A stretch of DNA of 64,000 nt. Origin: Chelativorans xinjiangensis. Lineage in GTDB: Bacteria; Pseudomonadota; Alphaproteobacteria; Rhizobiales; Rhizobiaceae. Below, one piece after another: positions 18,746 through 27,275 of this stretch (its first letter is position 1; every line of letters starts with the position of its first letter). The position numbers were made by a program, and so were the translations under genes. The DNA is taken from NCBI RefSeq assembly GCF_009812055.1, contig NZ_WQNH01000029.1:1-64000 (forward strand). The letters are read 5' to 3'. The notes beneath the pieces are model-generated. The model did no database searches. It had not been told where the DNA came from and saw nothing but the letters and a program-made list of their open reading frames with translations.

Positions 18746-19912
18746 TCACGCAAACGGCTTCGCCACCGCATACTTGCGTGGAATGAGCCGACGAAGATAG
18801 TCGAGGCACGCCCCGGAAACCCTGTTCTCGTCCGCGTATAGGAAATCCGCCGGCATATGCCGCGTCTTGCCGGCCACGGCCTCGAGGGGCACGTGCCGGC
18901 AGACGGTCTTTTCCCCGTCGAACTGCAGCGTCACGGAGCCGCCGCCTTTTTCCGCCGCTTTCACGGCGAAGGCGCCCGCCTCATAAGCCTCGCGCGCATC
19001 CGTTTCGTTGATCGTGGCGACATTGCCGCGCGGCAGATAGCCGAAAGTGTCGACGCGGGCGCGCGTGCCAGTGAGGTCCTCGGCAAGGATACGCTCGATC
19101 GCCTGGCCGAGGTCGGTGCCGGAAAGGCGGATGTTGCCGTGCGGATCGCGCTCCTGCAGTTCCGGCGGCACCAGCGTCTCCACCAGCGATCGCCCGTCCG
19201 CGGCAGCCACGCCTTCCGACATGGCGACGATGCATCGGCCGTGGCGGTCAAGGGTGCTCCGCACGTCTTCAATGAAACGCGCCCGCTCGAAAGCCCGTTC
19301 GGGCACATAGACGAGATGCGGCCCGCTATCCTCGTCAAGCGACCAGGCGGCCGCCGACACGGTGAGGAAGCCCGCATGCCGGCCCATGACGATGCCGACG
19401 TAGACGCCCGGCAGCGCCCGGAAATCGAGATCGACACTCAGGAAGGCGCCGGCTACGAATTCGGCCGCCGAGATGAAGCCCGGCGTGTGGTCGTTCTCCA
19501 CCAGGTCGTTGTCGATGGTCTTCGGCGCATGGACGCAGGCGATGCGTCCGCCGGCGGCTTCCGAGAGGATACCTTGCGTGCCGGCCGTATCGTTGCCGCC
19601 GATATAGATGAAGGCGTCCGCTCCCGCCTGCTGCAAACCCTTCAGGACGGCCTCGCAATAGGCGGCGTCCGGTTTGTCTCGTGTGCTGCCGAGCGCGGCG
19701 CTGGGCGTCGCCGCCACCGCCCTCAGCTCATCCTCCTTGAGGTCGGACAGCGTGACGAAACGCCCGTCCCGCACCCCGCGCACCCCGTGCAGAGCGCCCA
19801 GCACCGTCGAGCCGGGAAACCGTCTGCGCGCTTCGAGCGTCGCTCCGACCACCGTCTGGTTGATGACGGCCGTCGGCCCGCCGCCCTGTGCAATGACGAA
19901 TGTCTCGGCCAT
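18746..19912 (-). CDS. 6-phosphofructokinase, PPi-dependent type
   Basis: Phosphorylates fructose 6-phosphate reversibly, probably with pyrophosphate. The 388-residue protein opens GGGPTAVINQTVVG. PKTIDND (130-136) stands where ATP enzymes have GTIDND. GGNDT at 105-109 has Asp where ATP-PFKs have Gly, the known determinant against ATP. MGRHAGFL and GYLPRG bind the sugar phosphate. ATG at 19912 is chosen since the family starts at this point and sequence further upstream looks non-coding. The Asn in GGNDT, where GGDDT is common, is worth noting. It is divergent from an exported nuclease gene, with no operon partner. Confidence 0.9.
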   Translation of the reverse strand: MAETFVIAQGGGPTAVINQTVVGATLEARRRFPGSTVLGALHGVRGVRDGRFVTLSDLKEDELRAVAATPSAALGSTRDKPDAAYCEAVLKGLQQAGADAFIYIGGNDTAGTQGILSEAAGGRIACVHAPKTIDNDLVENDHTPGFISAAEFVAGAFLSVDLDFRALPGVYVGIVMGRHAGFLTVSAAAWSLDEDSGPHLVYVPERAFERARFIEDVRSTLDRHGRCIVAMSEGVAAADGRSLVETLVPPELQERDPHGNIRLSGTDLGQAIERILAEDLTGTRARVDTFGYLPRGNVATINETDAREAYEAGAFAVKAAEKGGGSVTLQFDGEKTVCRHVPLEAVAGKTRHMPADFLYADENRVSGACLDYLRRLIPRKYAVAKPFA

Positions 19913-20003
19913 GTCGCTTGCGCCTCGTGAAGGGTCTCTACTCGCCGCACGATAGGCCGAGCGCGGCCGCCGAAACAAGGGCTGGACAGACACACCTTCC
20001 CGC

Positions 20004-20032
20004 TTGCTCTATAAGAAAGATAGGAATATATT
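20004..20032 (+). promoter_or_regulatory. Candidate promoter of the nuclease gene
   Basis: TTGCTC and TATATT are separated by exactly 17 bp in an AT-rich patch. The -10 box ends only 7 bp before the ATG at 20040, so the transcript would be leaderless or nearly so. Consensus match only. Confidence 0.35.
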
Positions 20033-20039
20033 CTCTTTC

Positions 20040-20486
20040 ATGTTGCCTCAGCCGCTTTTTCACGGATTACTGGCCGTTGCTCTTGCCGCGCCTGGCGGCA
20101 CCTCGGCCATCGCCGGCGACCTCTTTCCCGGTCCGGTGGAGGCGCGCGTGGTGCGCGTCATCGACGGCGACACTTTCGTGGCCGAGGCGCATGTCTGGCC
20201 GGGGCAAACGGTCACGGTAAGCGTGCGCCTGCGCGGTGTCGACGCGCCGGAGATCAGAAGCCGCTGCGAAAGGGAGAAGATTGCGGGGAAAACATCGCGC
20301 AGCGCCCTCGAACGTCTGATCGGCGGCGCCACGGTGCAAATCCGCAACATCGGCGGCGACAAATATTACGGCCGCGTCCTGGCCGATGTGACGACGCAGG
20401 GAGGCGAAGGGGTAGCCGACCACCTGCTAGGGCGCGCGCTGGTGCGCACCTATGCCGGCGGCAAGCGGAAGAGCGCCTGCGGCTGA
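20040..20486 (+). CDS. Exported thermonuclease-like (SNase) protein
   Basis: Staphylococcal nuclease-fold protein, 148 residues from the ATG at 20040. A signal peptide ends near residue 26 (AAPGGTSAIAG). The SNase core follows: VVRVIDGDTFVAEA, the Arg/Asp catalytic segment VRLRGVDAPEIRSRCE, and YYGRVLADV. These hold the usual two Arg, one Glu and calcium Asp positions. A TTG at 20004 would give a longer N-terminus but spoils the signal peptide. It probably degrades nucleic acid outside the cytoplasm. Divergent from pfk. Confidence 0.85.
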   Translation: MLPQPLFHGLLAVALAAPGGTSAIAGDLFPGPVEARVVRVIDGDTFVAEAHVWPGQTVTVSVRLRGVDAPEIRSRCEREKIAGKTSRSALERLIGGATVQIRNIGGDKYYGRVLADVTTQGGEGVADHLLGRALVRTYAGGKRKSACG

Positions 20487-20494
20487 CCGCGGGC

Positions 20495-21187
20495 TTATTC
20501 TTCCTTGTCCTCGTCGCTCGACTTGAGCGAGGAAAGCTTGGCGAACACAGCGTCGGCGTCGAGTTCCTTTTCCTCCGGCGCCTCGCCCCTCTCCCCTTCG
20601 ACGGGCAGGCCCTCGGTCTCGGACGCCGGCAGCAGCGTATCGCCGGCAGGAGCGGCCGGCGGCGCGTAGCGCTCGGCACGCTGGACTTCCAGGTCGAGGT
20701 CGATCTGCGAGCACAGGCCCAGCGTCACCGGGTCCATCGGCACCAGGTTGGCCGAGTTCCAGTGGGTGCGGTTACGGATCTGCTCGATGGTCGACTTGGT
20801 GGTGCCGACGAGACGCGAAATCTGCGCGTCCTTGAGTTCGGGATGGTTGCGCACCAGCCACAGAATGGCGTTGGGCCGGTCCTGGCGCTTGGAAAGCGGC
20901 GTGTAGCGCGGCCCCTTGCGCTTGGTCTCCGGCACCCGCACCTTCGGCTCGGAGAGCTTGAGCTGGTGATCGGGGTTGGCTTCGCCGCGGGCGATCTCGT
21001 CGCGCGTCAGCTGCCCCGTCATCACCGGGTCCATGCCCTTGATGCCCTGCGCGGCGTCGCCATCGGCGATCGCGCTCACCTCGAGCGGGTGGAGTTTGCA
21101 GAACTCGGCGATCTGCTCGAAAGTCAGCGCTGTGTTGTCTACCAGCCAGACGGCGGTCGCCTTGGGCATGAGAAGCGTATTGGCCAT
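20495..21187 (-). CDS. DUF1013 / TrcR-type cell-cycle transcription regulator
   Basis: A 230-residue protein, conserved across alphaproteobacteria, of the DUF1013 family (as I recall, now linked to cell-cycle transcription control under the name TrcR). It opens MANTLLMPKATAVWLVDNTALTF with a helix-turn-helix-like EQIAEFCKLHPLEVSAIADG. A second one is AQISRLVGTTKSTIEQIRNRTHWN (about 125-150). The C-terminal 60 residues are acidic and probably disordered. ATG at 21187 is chosen because the family starts at this methionine. It is convergent with the nuclease gene (8 bp between stops). Confidence 0.85.
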   Translation of the reverse strand: MANTLLMPKATAVWLVDNTALTFEQIAEFCKLHPLEVSAIADGDAAQGIKGMDPVMTGQLTRDEIARGEANPDHQLKLSEPKVRVPETKRKGPRYTPLSKRQDRPNAILWLVRNHPELKDAQISRLVGTTKSTIEQIRNRTHWNSANLVPMDPVTLGLCSQIDLDLEVQRAERYAPPAAPAGDTLLPASETEGLPVEGERGEAPEEKELDADAVFAKLSSLKSSDEDKEE

Positions 21188-21321
21188 TGCAAAAATATCC
21201 TGTCCTCGCCCGCGTCCCTGGCGCGGGCGGTGGGCGGTGCCACCGATTTGGGAATTCACAGGCTATATAGTTGCATTCGCCCAGCGAGGCAAGGCGCATC
21301 GCGGCGCGCAATGCACAGCTC

Positions 21322-21350
21322 TCGTCACCGTACCGTCACCTTTCTGTCAC
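21322..21350 (+). promoter_or_regulatory. Pho-box-like triple direct repeat
   Basis: Three copies of (C/T)GTCAC start at 21323, 21334 and 21345, spaced exactly 11 bp: TCGTCAC, CCGTCAC and CTGTCAC. PhoB sites are direct 7-bp repeats CTGTCAT with 11-bp period. The last copy is 58 bp before the start of the phytase-like gene. This suggests control by phosphate starvation through PhoB. Confidence 0.65.
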
Positions 21351-21407
21351 GCGCCTGCAATCCTCCTCTTCCAATAAACGAGCCTTCCAGTCGATGAGGA
21401 GATGGAG

Positions 21408-23609
21408 ATGGGACGACACTCGCTTTTCTGCGCGCTTGCATCCGCGCTTTCCGTGACAACGGCGATGCCCGCCTTTGCGGACATGGCCTTCAACCGCGTC
21501 GCCACGTTCGCCGTGGCCGACAACCTGCCGGCCGATATGGACGCGGAAAGCGAGACCTCCTCGGAAATCATCACCGCCAGCGAGGACGGCAACACGCTCA
21601 TCTATTCCGACAGCCCGCTCGGCGCCGTCGGCTTCATCGACATCACCGACCCGAATGCGCCCAAACCCGGCGGCTTGCTCAAGGTCGACGGCGAGCCGAC
21701 GTCTGTCACGGTTGTCGGGCCGAATGCCATCGCCGCCGTCAACACCTCCGCAAGCTACACCGACCCCTCGGGCAATCTGCTCGTTATCGACATCGCCGGG
21801 AAGACGGCCGAGACGTCCTGCACACTCGCCGGCCAGCCGGACTCCGTGGCCGTCAGCAAGGACGGTCGTTTCCTCGCCGTGGCAGTCGAGAACGAACGTG
21901 ACGAGGACCTGAACGACGGCGCGTTGCCGCAGATGCCCGCCGGCTCCCTGCAGATCTTCGCGCTGAACGAAGGCGCGCCCGATTGCGACAGCGTCAAGAC
22001 CGTCGCGCTGACCGGCCTGGCGGAGGTGGCGCCGGAGGATCCGGAGCCGGAGTTCGTGGACTTCAACGGCCTCGGCGAGATCGTCGTCACCCTGCAGGAG
22101 AACAACCACATCGCCATCGTCTCGGCCGAGACCGGCGAGGTGGTGAGCCATTTCTCCGCCGGCAGCGGCAGCGTCAAGAACGTCGACCTGCTGGATGACA
22201 AGGTGCTGCGCTTCGACCAGTCCGCCTCCGATCTCCTGCGCGAACCCGACGCCGTGAAATGGCTGGACGACGAGCGTCTGGTGACGGCCAACGAGGGCGA
22301 TTACCAGGGCGGCGCGCGCAGCTTCACCATCTTCTCCAAGACGGGCGAGGTTCTCCACGATTCCGGCACCGATCTCGAGCACCAGGCGGCGCTTGCAGGC
22401 CACTACCCCGACAAGCGCTCCGATGCCAAGGGTGCGGAGCCGGAAGGCATGGAAGCGGCCGCCTTCGGCGACGAGCGCTATTTCTTCGTGGCGCTGGAGC
22501 GCGCCTCGCTGGTGGCGGCCTACCGCGACACGGGCGAAGCGCCGGAGTTCGTCCAGGTGCTGCCCTCCGGCATCGGCCCGGAAGGCGTGCTGGCGATCCC
22601 CGAGCGCAACCTTCTGGTGACGGCCAACGAAACGGACCTAGTGGAGGACGGCGGCGCTCGCTCGCACGTGATGGTCTACGAGCTTGCCGAAGGGATGCCC
22701 GCCTACCCGATGATCCGGTCGGTCATGCAGGAGAGCCAGCCCGTCGGTTGGGGCGCCCTCTCCGGGCTTGCCGCCGACCCGGCGCAGGCCGGCTGGCTCT
22801 ACGCGGTTTCCGACTCCTTCTTCAGCGCCGAACCCGCCATCTTCGTCGTCGACGCAACCAAGACGCCGGCCGAGATCACGCGTAAGATCGTTGTGACCCG
22901 CGGCGGCATGCCCGCGCAGAAGCTCGATCTGGAAGGCATAGTGGCCGATGGAGAAGGCGGCTTCTGGCTCGCCTCGGAGGGGCGTACCGACCGGCTCATC
23001 CCGCATGCGCTCTACCGTGTCGACGCCGACGGCGTGATCAAGCAGGAGATCGCGCTTCCCGCTGAGCTTCTGGCCAATGAGATTCTCTTCGGCTTCGAGG
23101 GCGTCACGCTTGTCGGCGAAGGCGATGAGCGGATGCTCGTCATGGCCATCCAGCGCGAGTGGAAGGACGATCCGAAGGGGCAGGTGAAGCTCGTCGCCTA
23201 CAAGCCATCCACCGAAGAGTGGTCGGCGGTGCGCTATCCCCTGGATGCCGGCGAAAAGGGTTGGGTCGGCCTGTCGGAGATCACCGCCCATGACGGCACG
23301 CTCTACATCATCGAGCGAGACAACCAGCTCGGCACCTCGGCCAAGATCAAGCGTCTCTATGGCGTCTCCCTGGAGGCGTTCCAGCCGGCACCTCTCGGCG
23401 GCGAGTTGCCGGTGGTGGACAAGACCCTTGTGCGCGACCTTGTCGGCGAGATGCAAACCGCGACGAACGGCTACGTTGTCGACAAGATCGAGGGCTTCGC
23501 CATCGATGCCGCCGGCGAGGCCTATTTCGTCACCGACAATGACGGAGTTGATGATTCGTCCGGCGAGACCGTCTTCGTGCGGCTCGGCCGGCTCGATGCG
23601 GTGAACTGA
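21408..23609 (+). CDS. Exported two-propeller protein with esterase-like phytase domain
   Basis: A 733-residue exported protein (signal peptide MGRHSLFCALASALSVTTAMPAFA). The N-terminal part (about 30-420) reads as a YVTN/choice-of-anchor-I-like beta-propeller, with repeated strands such as NTLIYSDSPLGAVGFIDI. The C-terminal part (about 430-733) matches the phytase-like esterase domain PF13449: DLEGIVADGEGGFWLASEG, FGFEGVTL, GLSEITAHDGTLYIIERDN, KIEGFAIDAAGEAYFVTDNDG. ATG at 21408 is 6 bases after GAGGAG; ATG at 21402 touches it. A Pho-box-like site upstream suggests a role in phosphate release from organic phosphate. Catalytic activity is not proven for this domain. Confidence 0.82.
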   Translation: MGRHSLFCALASALSVTTAMPAFADMAFNRVATFAVADNLPADMDAESETSSEIITASEDGNTLIYSDSPLGAVGFIDITDPNAPKPGGLLKVDGEPTSVTVVGPNAIAAVNTSASYTDPSGNLLVIDIAGKTAETSCTLAGQPDSVAVSKDGRFLAVAVENERDEDLNDGALPQMPAGSLQIFALNEGAPDCDSVKTVALTGLAEVAPEDPEPEFVDFNGLGEIVVTLQENNHIAIVSAETGEVVSHFSAGSGSVKNVDLLDDKVLRFDQSASDLLREPDAVKWLDDERLVTANEGDYQGGARSFTIFSKTGEVLHDSGTDLEHQAALAGHYPDKRSDAKGAEPEGMEAAAFGDERYFFVALERASLVAAYRDTGEAPEFVQVLPSGIGPEGVLAIPERNLLVTANETDLVEDGGARSHVMVYELAEGMPAYPMIRSVMQESQPVGWGALSGLAADPAQAGWLYAVSDSFFSAEPAIFVVDATKTPAEITRKIVVTRGGMPAQKLDLEGIVADGEGGFWLASEGRTDRLIPHALYRVDADGVIKQEIALPAELLANEILFGFEGVTLVGEGDERMLVMAIQREWKDDPKGQVKLVAYKPSTEEWSAVRYPLDAGEKGWVGLSEITAHDGTLYIIERDNQLGTSAKIKRLYGVSLEAFQPAPLGGELPVVDKTLVRDLVGEMQTATNGYVVDKIEGFAIDAAGEAYFVTDNDGVDDSSGETVFVRLGRLDAVN

Positions 23610-23628
23610 CCCAAGTCCTTGAGTCTAC

Positions 23629-23672
23629 GCATCGTGCTTTCCGAAAACCGATTCCGGTTTTCGGGCCGATGC
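23629..23672. repeat. Palindromic intergenic repeat, family 1 copy a
   Basis: A 44-bp dyad with outer arms GCATCG / CGATGC and a perfect inner stem CCGAAAACCG / CGGTTTTCGG around a 4-base loop. A second copy lies at 27276 in the other orientation. This unit is of a type common between genes in rhizobia. It sits just after the phytase-like gene. Confidence 0.75.
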
Positions 23673-23703
23673 CGCAGGAACCGCCTTACGCGCAACTGCC
23701 CTG

Positions 23704-23727
23704 GCCCTCGCGCCGGGGCTTTTTTTC
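23704..23727 (+). terminator. Rho-independent terminator of the phytase-like gene
   Basis: Stem GCCCT / GGGGC with a 6-base loop is followed by seven T, a C and more T. It lies between convergent genes, 3 bp before the quinone reductase stop codon. Confidence 0.6.
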
Positions 23728-23729
23728 TT

Positions 23730-24740
23730 TCACGCCACGTCGAGCACGATCTTGCCGATATGCGCGCCCTCCTCCATACGCTCGTGCGCGCGCCATGCCT
23801 CCTTGAGCGGAAAGATCATGTCCATCACCGGAGCCACCTTGCGAGCGGCGAGCAGCGGCCAGACATGGGCCTCCAACTCGGTGGCGATGCGTCCCTTGAA
23901 CGCCACCGATCGCGGACGCAGGGTCGAGCCGGTATGCGTCAGCCGCTTGACCATCAGCTTCGAGAAATCGGCCTTCGCCTTCGCTCCGCTCAAGAAAGCA
24001 ATCTGCACGATGCGGCCATCCATCGCCGCGGCGTCGTAGTTGCGGTCGATGTAATCGCCGCCCACCATGTCGAGGATGACGTCGGCGCCGCGTCCTTCCG
24101 TCGCTTCCTTGACCGCCAGCACGAAGTCCTCCTCGCGGTAATTGATTGCACGCGCCGCCCCCAGCGCCGCGCAGGCCGCGCACTTTTCGGACGAGCCCGC
24201 GGTGGCGATCACCGTGGCGCCGAAGGCCGCCGCCAACTGGATGGCCGTCGTGCCGATGCCGGAAGAGCCGCCGTGCACCAGCAGCGTCTCGCCAGCCTTC
24301 AGCGCGCCGCGCTCGAATACATTGTGCCAGACCGTGAAGAAAGTCTCCGGCAGCGCCGCCGCCTCGGTGAAGGTAAAACCATGCGGGATGGGCAGCGCGT
24401 TCGTCTCGTGCACCGTGCAGTACTGCGCATAACCGCCACCCGGCGTGAGTGCGGCGACCTGGTCGCCGACGCGCCAGCGCTTCACATCCTCGCCGACGAC
24501 CGCCACCTCGCCCGCCACCTCCAGCCCCGGCAGATCCGAAGCGCCCGGCGGCGGCGGATAGATGCCTTTGCGCTGGGCGACGTCCGGCCGGTTCACGCCC
24601 GCCGCCTTAACCTTGATCAGGATCTCGCCCTCGGCCGGTTCCGGCACGGGCCATTCTTCCGGCTTCAGTACCATGGGCCCCCCATGCTCGGTGATCGCAA
24701 TCGCTGTCATCGTGTCGGGGAGATCGTCTTGCCGCGCCAT
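23730..24740 (-). CDS. NAD(P)H:quinone oxidoreductase, zinc-less medium-chain reductase
   Basis: A 336-residue quinone oxidoreductase (QOR/PIG3-like). The N-terminal GroES-like fold lacks the catalytic zinc ligands. The NADPH-binding motif is LVHGGSSGIGTTAIQLA (about 150-166), and a conserved AAALPETFFTVWHNVF stands before it. It likely reduces quinones or other enones with NADPH in the cytosol. ATG at 24740 has AGAAGG 8 bases upstream; an internal ATG ten codons later lacks one. Single gene, divergent from a DUF1192 gene. Confidence 0.88.
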   Translation of the reverse strand: MARQDDLPDTMTAIAITEHGGPMVLKPEEWPVPEPAEGEILIKVKAAGVNRPDVAQRKGIYPPPPGASDLPGLEVAGEVAVVGEDVKRWRVGDQVAALTPGGGYAQYCTVHETNALPIPHGFTFTEAAALPETFFTVWHNVFERGALKAGETLLVHGGSSGIGTTAIQLAAAFGATVIATAGSSEKCAACAALGAARAINYREEDFVLAVKEATEGRGADVILDMVGGDYIDRNYDAAAMDGRIVQIAFLSGAKAKADFSKLMVKRLTHTGSTLRPRSVAFKGRIATELEAHVWPLLAARKVAPVMDMIFPLKEAWRAHERMEEGAHIGKIVLDVA

Positions 24741-24865
24741 GTTTGAGCCTTCTTCTGGAATCAGGTTTTATTGATTCGTAACTGCCGCCGCTGGCAACAA
24801 TTGCCGGCGGGGGTATCGTTTATGTATTGTGACCGTGCATTGTGGCAACGGATTGGGAAATAGGC

Positions 24866-25054
24866 ATGGTGGAGGAGAATATCCCGGCAAGCCGGCCGGC
24901 ATACACCATCGGCCAGGATATCTCGACGTTTTCGGTGGAAGAGCTGAAGCGGACAATCGCCATGCTGGGCGAGGAGATCGCCCGGCTGGAGGAAGAGCTT
25001 CAGGCCAAGGATACCACCAAGGCGGCGGCGGAAGCCCTGTTTCGGCGCGAGTGA
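24866..25054 (+). CDS. DUF1192 family small protein
   Basis: A 62-residue protein with the DUF1192 pattern: IGQDISTFSVEELKRTIAML, then a short coiled coil (GEEIARLEEELQAKD). The family usually starts near the sequence encoded by the ATG at 24866; a GTG at 24842 gives 8 more residues. Function unknown; family members are cytosolic and confined mostly to alphaproteobacteria. An MFS gene follows 105 bp later. Confidence 0.8.
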   Translation: MVEENIPASRPAYTIGQDISTFSVEELKRTIAMLGEEIARLEEELQAKDTTKAAAEALFRRE

Positions 25055-25159
25055 TGCGCGCCGCCATAAACGAGTCCCTTGAATTCGGGCGCCGACCTTC
25101 ATCGGTGCAACCGTAACCATCCACACGACCCAGAGCCGGCACAAAGGCGGACTCGCTTC

Positions 25160-26422
25160 ATGCTCTCATCCTTCGCATCCATCGTCGCCCTGCTTTTCGG
25201 CACGGCGTTCCTTCTGGCCGCCTCTGGTCTCTACGGCCTCCTGCTTCCGTTGCGCGGCGAAATCGAGGGCTTCTCCACCACCTCGCTCGGTCTTCTGGGC
25301 ACTGCTTGGGCCAGCGGCTTCATCGCCGGCTGCTTCATCGCCCCGCGGCTGGTGCGCCGCGTCGGGCACGTGCGCGCCTTTGGCGCCTTCGCCGCCACGG
25401 GCGCCATCGTGGCTCTGCTTTCCGGCATGTGGATAAACGTGCCCGCCTGGCTGGTGCTGCGCGCCTTCACCGGCTTTACCATGGCCGGCGCCTTCATGGT
25501 CATCGAAAGCTGGCTCAACGAACGCTCCACCAACGCAACGCGCGGCACCGTCTTCGGGCTCTATATGATGGTCACCCATGCCTCCATCATGGCCGGACAG
25601 ATGGTGGTGACGTTGGGCGACGTGTCGACCAGCATCCTATTCATGGCCACCGGCATTCTCTTCTGCCTGGCGCTGCTGCCGACAGCCATTTCCACCGCCA
25701 TCACCCCGGCGCCGCTCGCGGACGTCTCGATTGACCTCAAGGGGCTATACGCCAACTCGCCGGTCGCCTTCGTCGGCTGCCTGTTGATCGGCATGGCGAA
25801 CGGCGCCTGGGGCACGCTGGGCGCCGTCTACGGCGCCGAGATCGGCATCTCCACCCTGGAGATCGCCTTGATGATGAGCATCGCCGTCCTCGCCGGTGCG
25901 GTCGCGCAGATGCCCACGGGGCGGTTGTCCGACCATACGGATCGCCGTTTCGTACTGGCCGGCGGCGCCTTCGGCTCCGCCCTTGTGGGCCTGGCCGTTT
26001 TCCTCACCGCCCCGCGAACGGGCGGCGTGGTTATCGCCATGACCGCGTTCTACGGCCTGCTCGCCTATACGCTCTATTCCCTGGTCGTGGCGCATGCCAA
26101 TGACCACGCTCCGCCGACGGGATTCGCGAAAGTATCGAGCGGTCTGCTTCTGCTTTACGGTATCGGCACCATGGCCGGCCCTGTGATCGCCGGCGTCACC
26201 ATGCAGTGGCTGCGCCCGGAAAGCCTCTTCCTGGTCACGGCGGCCGCGCATCTCGGCGTCTCCCTCTATGCAGCGTTGCGTATCTCGCGCCGCGCCCCGG
26301 TGCCTCTCGAAGAGAGGGAAGCGTTCAAGACTCTCCCGGCGGAGCGGGCGGTCACGCCACAGTCGGCTATGCTCGATCCGCGCGCCGATGCCGAGGAAGC
26401 GGACACCGGAAGCGCCGAATAA
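25160..26422 (+). CDS. MFS transporter, YcaD-like
   Basis: A 420-residue major facilitator with about 12 hydrophobic segments. It resembles the YcaD group: LLLPLRGEIEGFSTTSLGLLGTAWASGF at the first loop, followed by the MFS A-type motif (APRLVRRVGHVRAFG). A second one is PTGRLSDHTDRRFVLAGG in the middle. ATG at 25160 has AAGGCGG 9 bases upstream; the frame is open further up but without a start context. Substrate unknown. Downstream lies a palindromic repeat. Confidence 0.85.
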   Translation: MLSSFASIVALLFGTAFLLAASGLYGLLLPLRGEIEGFSTTSLGLLGTAWASGFIAGCFIAPRLVRRVGHVRAFGAFAATGAIVALLSGMWINVPAWLVLRAFTGFTMAGAFMVIESWLNERSTNATRGTVFGLYMMVTHASIMAGQMVVTLGDVSTSILFMATGILFCLALLPTAISTAITPAPLADVSIDLKGLYANSPVAFVGCLLIGMANGAWGTLGAVYGAEIGISTLEIALMMSIAVLAGAVAQMPTGRLSDHTDRRFVLAGGAFGSALVGLAVFLTAPRTGGVVIAMTAFYGLLAYTLYSLVVAHANDHAPPTGFAKVSSGLLLLYGIGTMAGPVIAGVTMQWLRPESLFLVTAAAHLGVSLYAALRISRRAPVPLEEREAFKTLPAERAVTPQSAMLDPRADAEEADTGSAE

Positions 26423-26546
26423 CGCAGGTGCATCGAAGCGCCCTACCGGCTTTTGGCGGAGCCGGGAAGCATCCCCCACAAAAACGTGGGAGATGCGCTG
26501 GATGCAACGCTCACTCCTCCCGTGCGGCAGCGCCGCCCTCCTTGTA

Positions 26547-26640
26547 CAATCCCAGGAAAACCGGTTTTCCGCCGGGAATTGCAGCAAGGCAAATGGTTGG
26601 ATCGGATCATCGATTCCGTGAAGCGATGACCCGATACGGG
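26547..26640. repeat. Palindromic intergenic repeat, family 2 copy C (diverged)
   Basis: It contains the perfect palindrome GGAAAACCGGTTTTCC (26555-26570), the GGGAATTGC segment, and a hairpin ATCGGATCATCG / CGATGACCCGAT with one mismatch. The order matches the two closer copies at 37939 and 40651. It ends exactly where the stop codon of the minus-strand DUF465 gene begins (26641). Confidence 0.65.
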
Positions 26641-26823
26641 TCAGTGCCGGGTCTGCTTCTTCGTCTTGATTTTTTGCATCTCGTCCTTGATGGCCAGCTT
26701 GCGTCTCTTGAGCTTTGCGATTTCGAGTTCATCCACGGAAGGATGCATCAAGGCGTCGTCGATCTCGCGCTGAAGATCGCCGTGCTTACGCTGCAGCTCT
26801 GCAAGATGGGATTCAAGCGACAT
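26641..26823 (-). CDS. DUF465 (YdcH) family small protein 1
   Basis: A 60-residue helical protein: SLESHLAELQRKHGDLQREID then PSVDELEIAKLKRRKLAIKDEM, the YdcH/DUF465 pattern of an antiparallel helical hairpin with a basic second helix. Cytosolic, function unknown. It is divergent from a second DUF465 gene 248 bp away, so the pair may be an old duplication. Its stop codon abuts a palindromic repeat. Confidence 0.85.
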   Translation of the reverse strand: MSLESHLAELQRKHGDLQREIDDALMHPSVDELEIAKLKRRKLAIKDEMQKIKTKKQTRH

Positions 26824-27071
26824 GGTGGGTCTCCATTGGGTTCCTCGCAGCCGCCTGGAACGTTACCCCGCCCTCTTCCATGACGGCATGATGACAGTTT
26901 GCCATCGTCCCGCATCATTGTCGAATGCCTAACGGTAGCATTTATCGGCGACCTGAAATGTGGTATGAAAAAGCGTTGTTCTCGATCCGGGAACGGCCTT
27001 AAGCGCCGGTGTCCGCGCGTATTTCGCGTGCGGGCCGGTATCCTGCGCCGGAGACCAGGCAGATAGTGAAC

Positions 27072-27275
27072 ATGTCGGAACAGGAACAGGCCGAGATTCG
27101 CCGCGAATTCGCCCGTTTGAAGCAGGACCACGCCGATTTTGACGCCGCCATCAATGCGATGATTGCATCGGGCTGCGACCCCCTGCAAATCCAGCGCATG
27201 AAGAAGAAGAAACTGGCGCTGAAGGATCGCCTGCAGCAACTGGAAGACCGCATCATCCCCGACATCATCGCCTAA
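27072..27275 (+). CDS. DUF465 (YdcH) family small protein 2
   Basis: A 67-residue protein with the DUF465 pattern: EIRREFARLKQDHADFDAAINAM, then CDPLQIQRMKKKKLALKDRLQQLED. ATG at 27072 fits the family; in-frame codons upstream lack a ribosome site. It is divergent from DUF465 protein 1 and is followed directly by a palindromic repeat starting at its last base. Function unknown. Confidence 0.85.
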   Translation: MSEQEQAEIRREFARLKQDHADFDAAINAMIASGCDPLQIQRMKKKKLALKDRLQQLEDRIIPDIIA

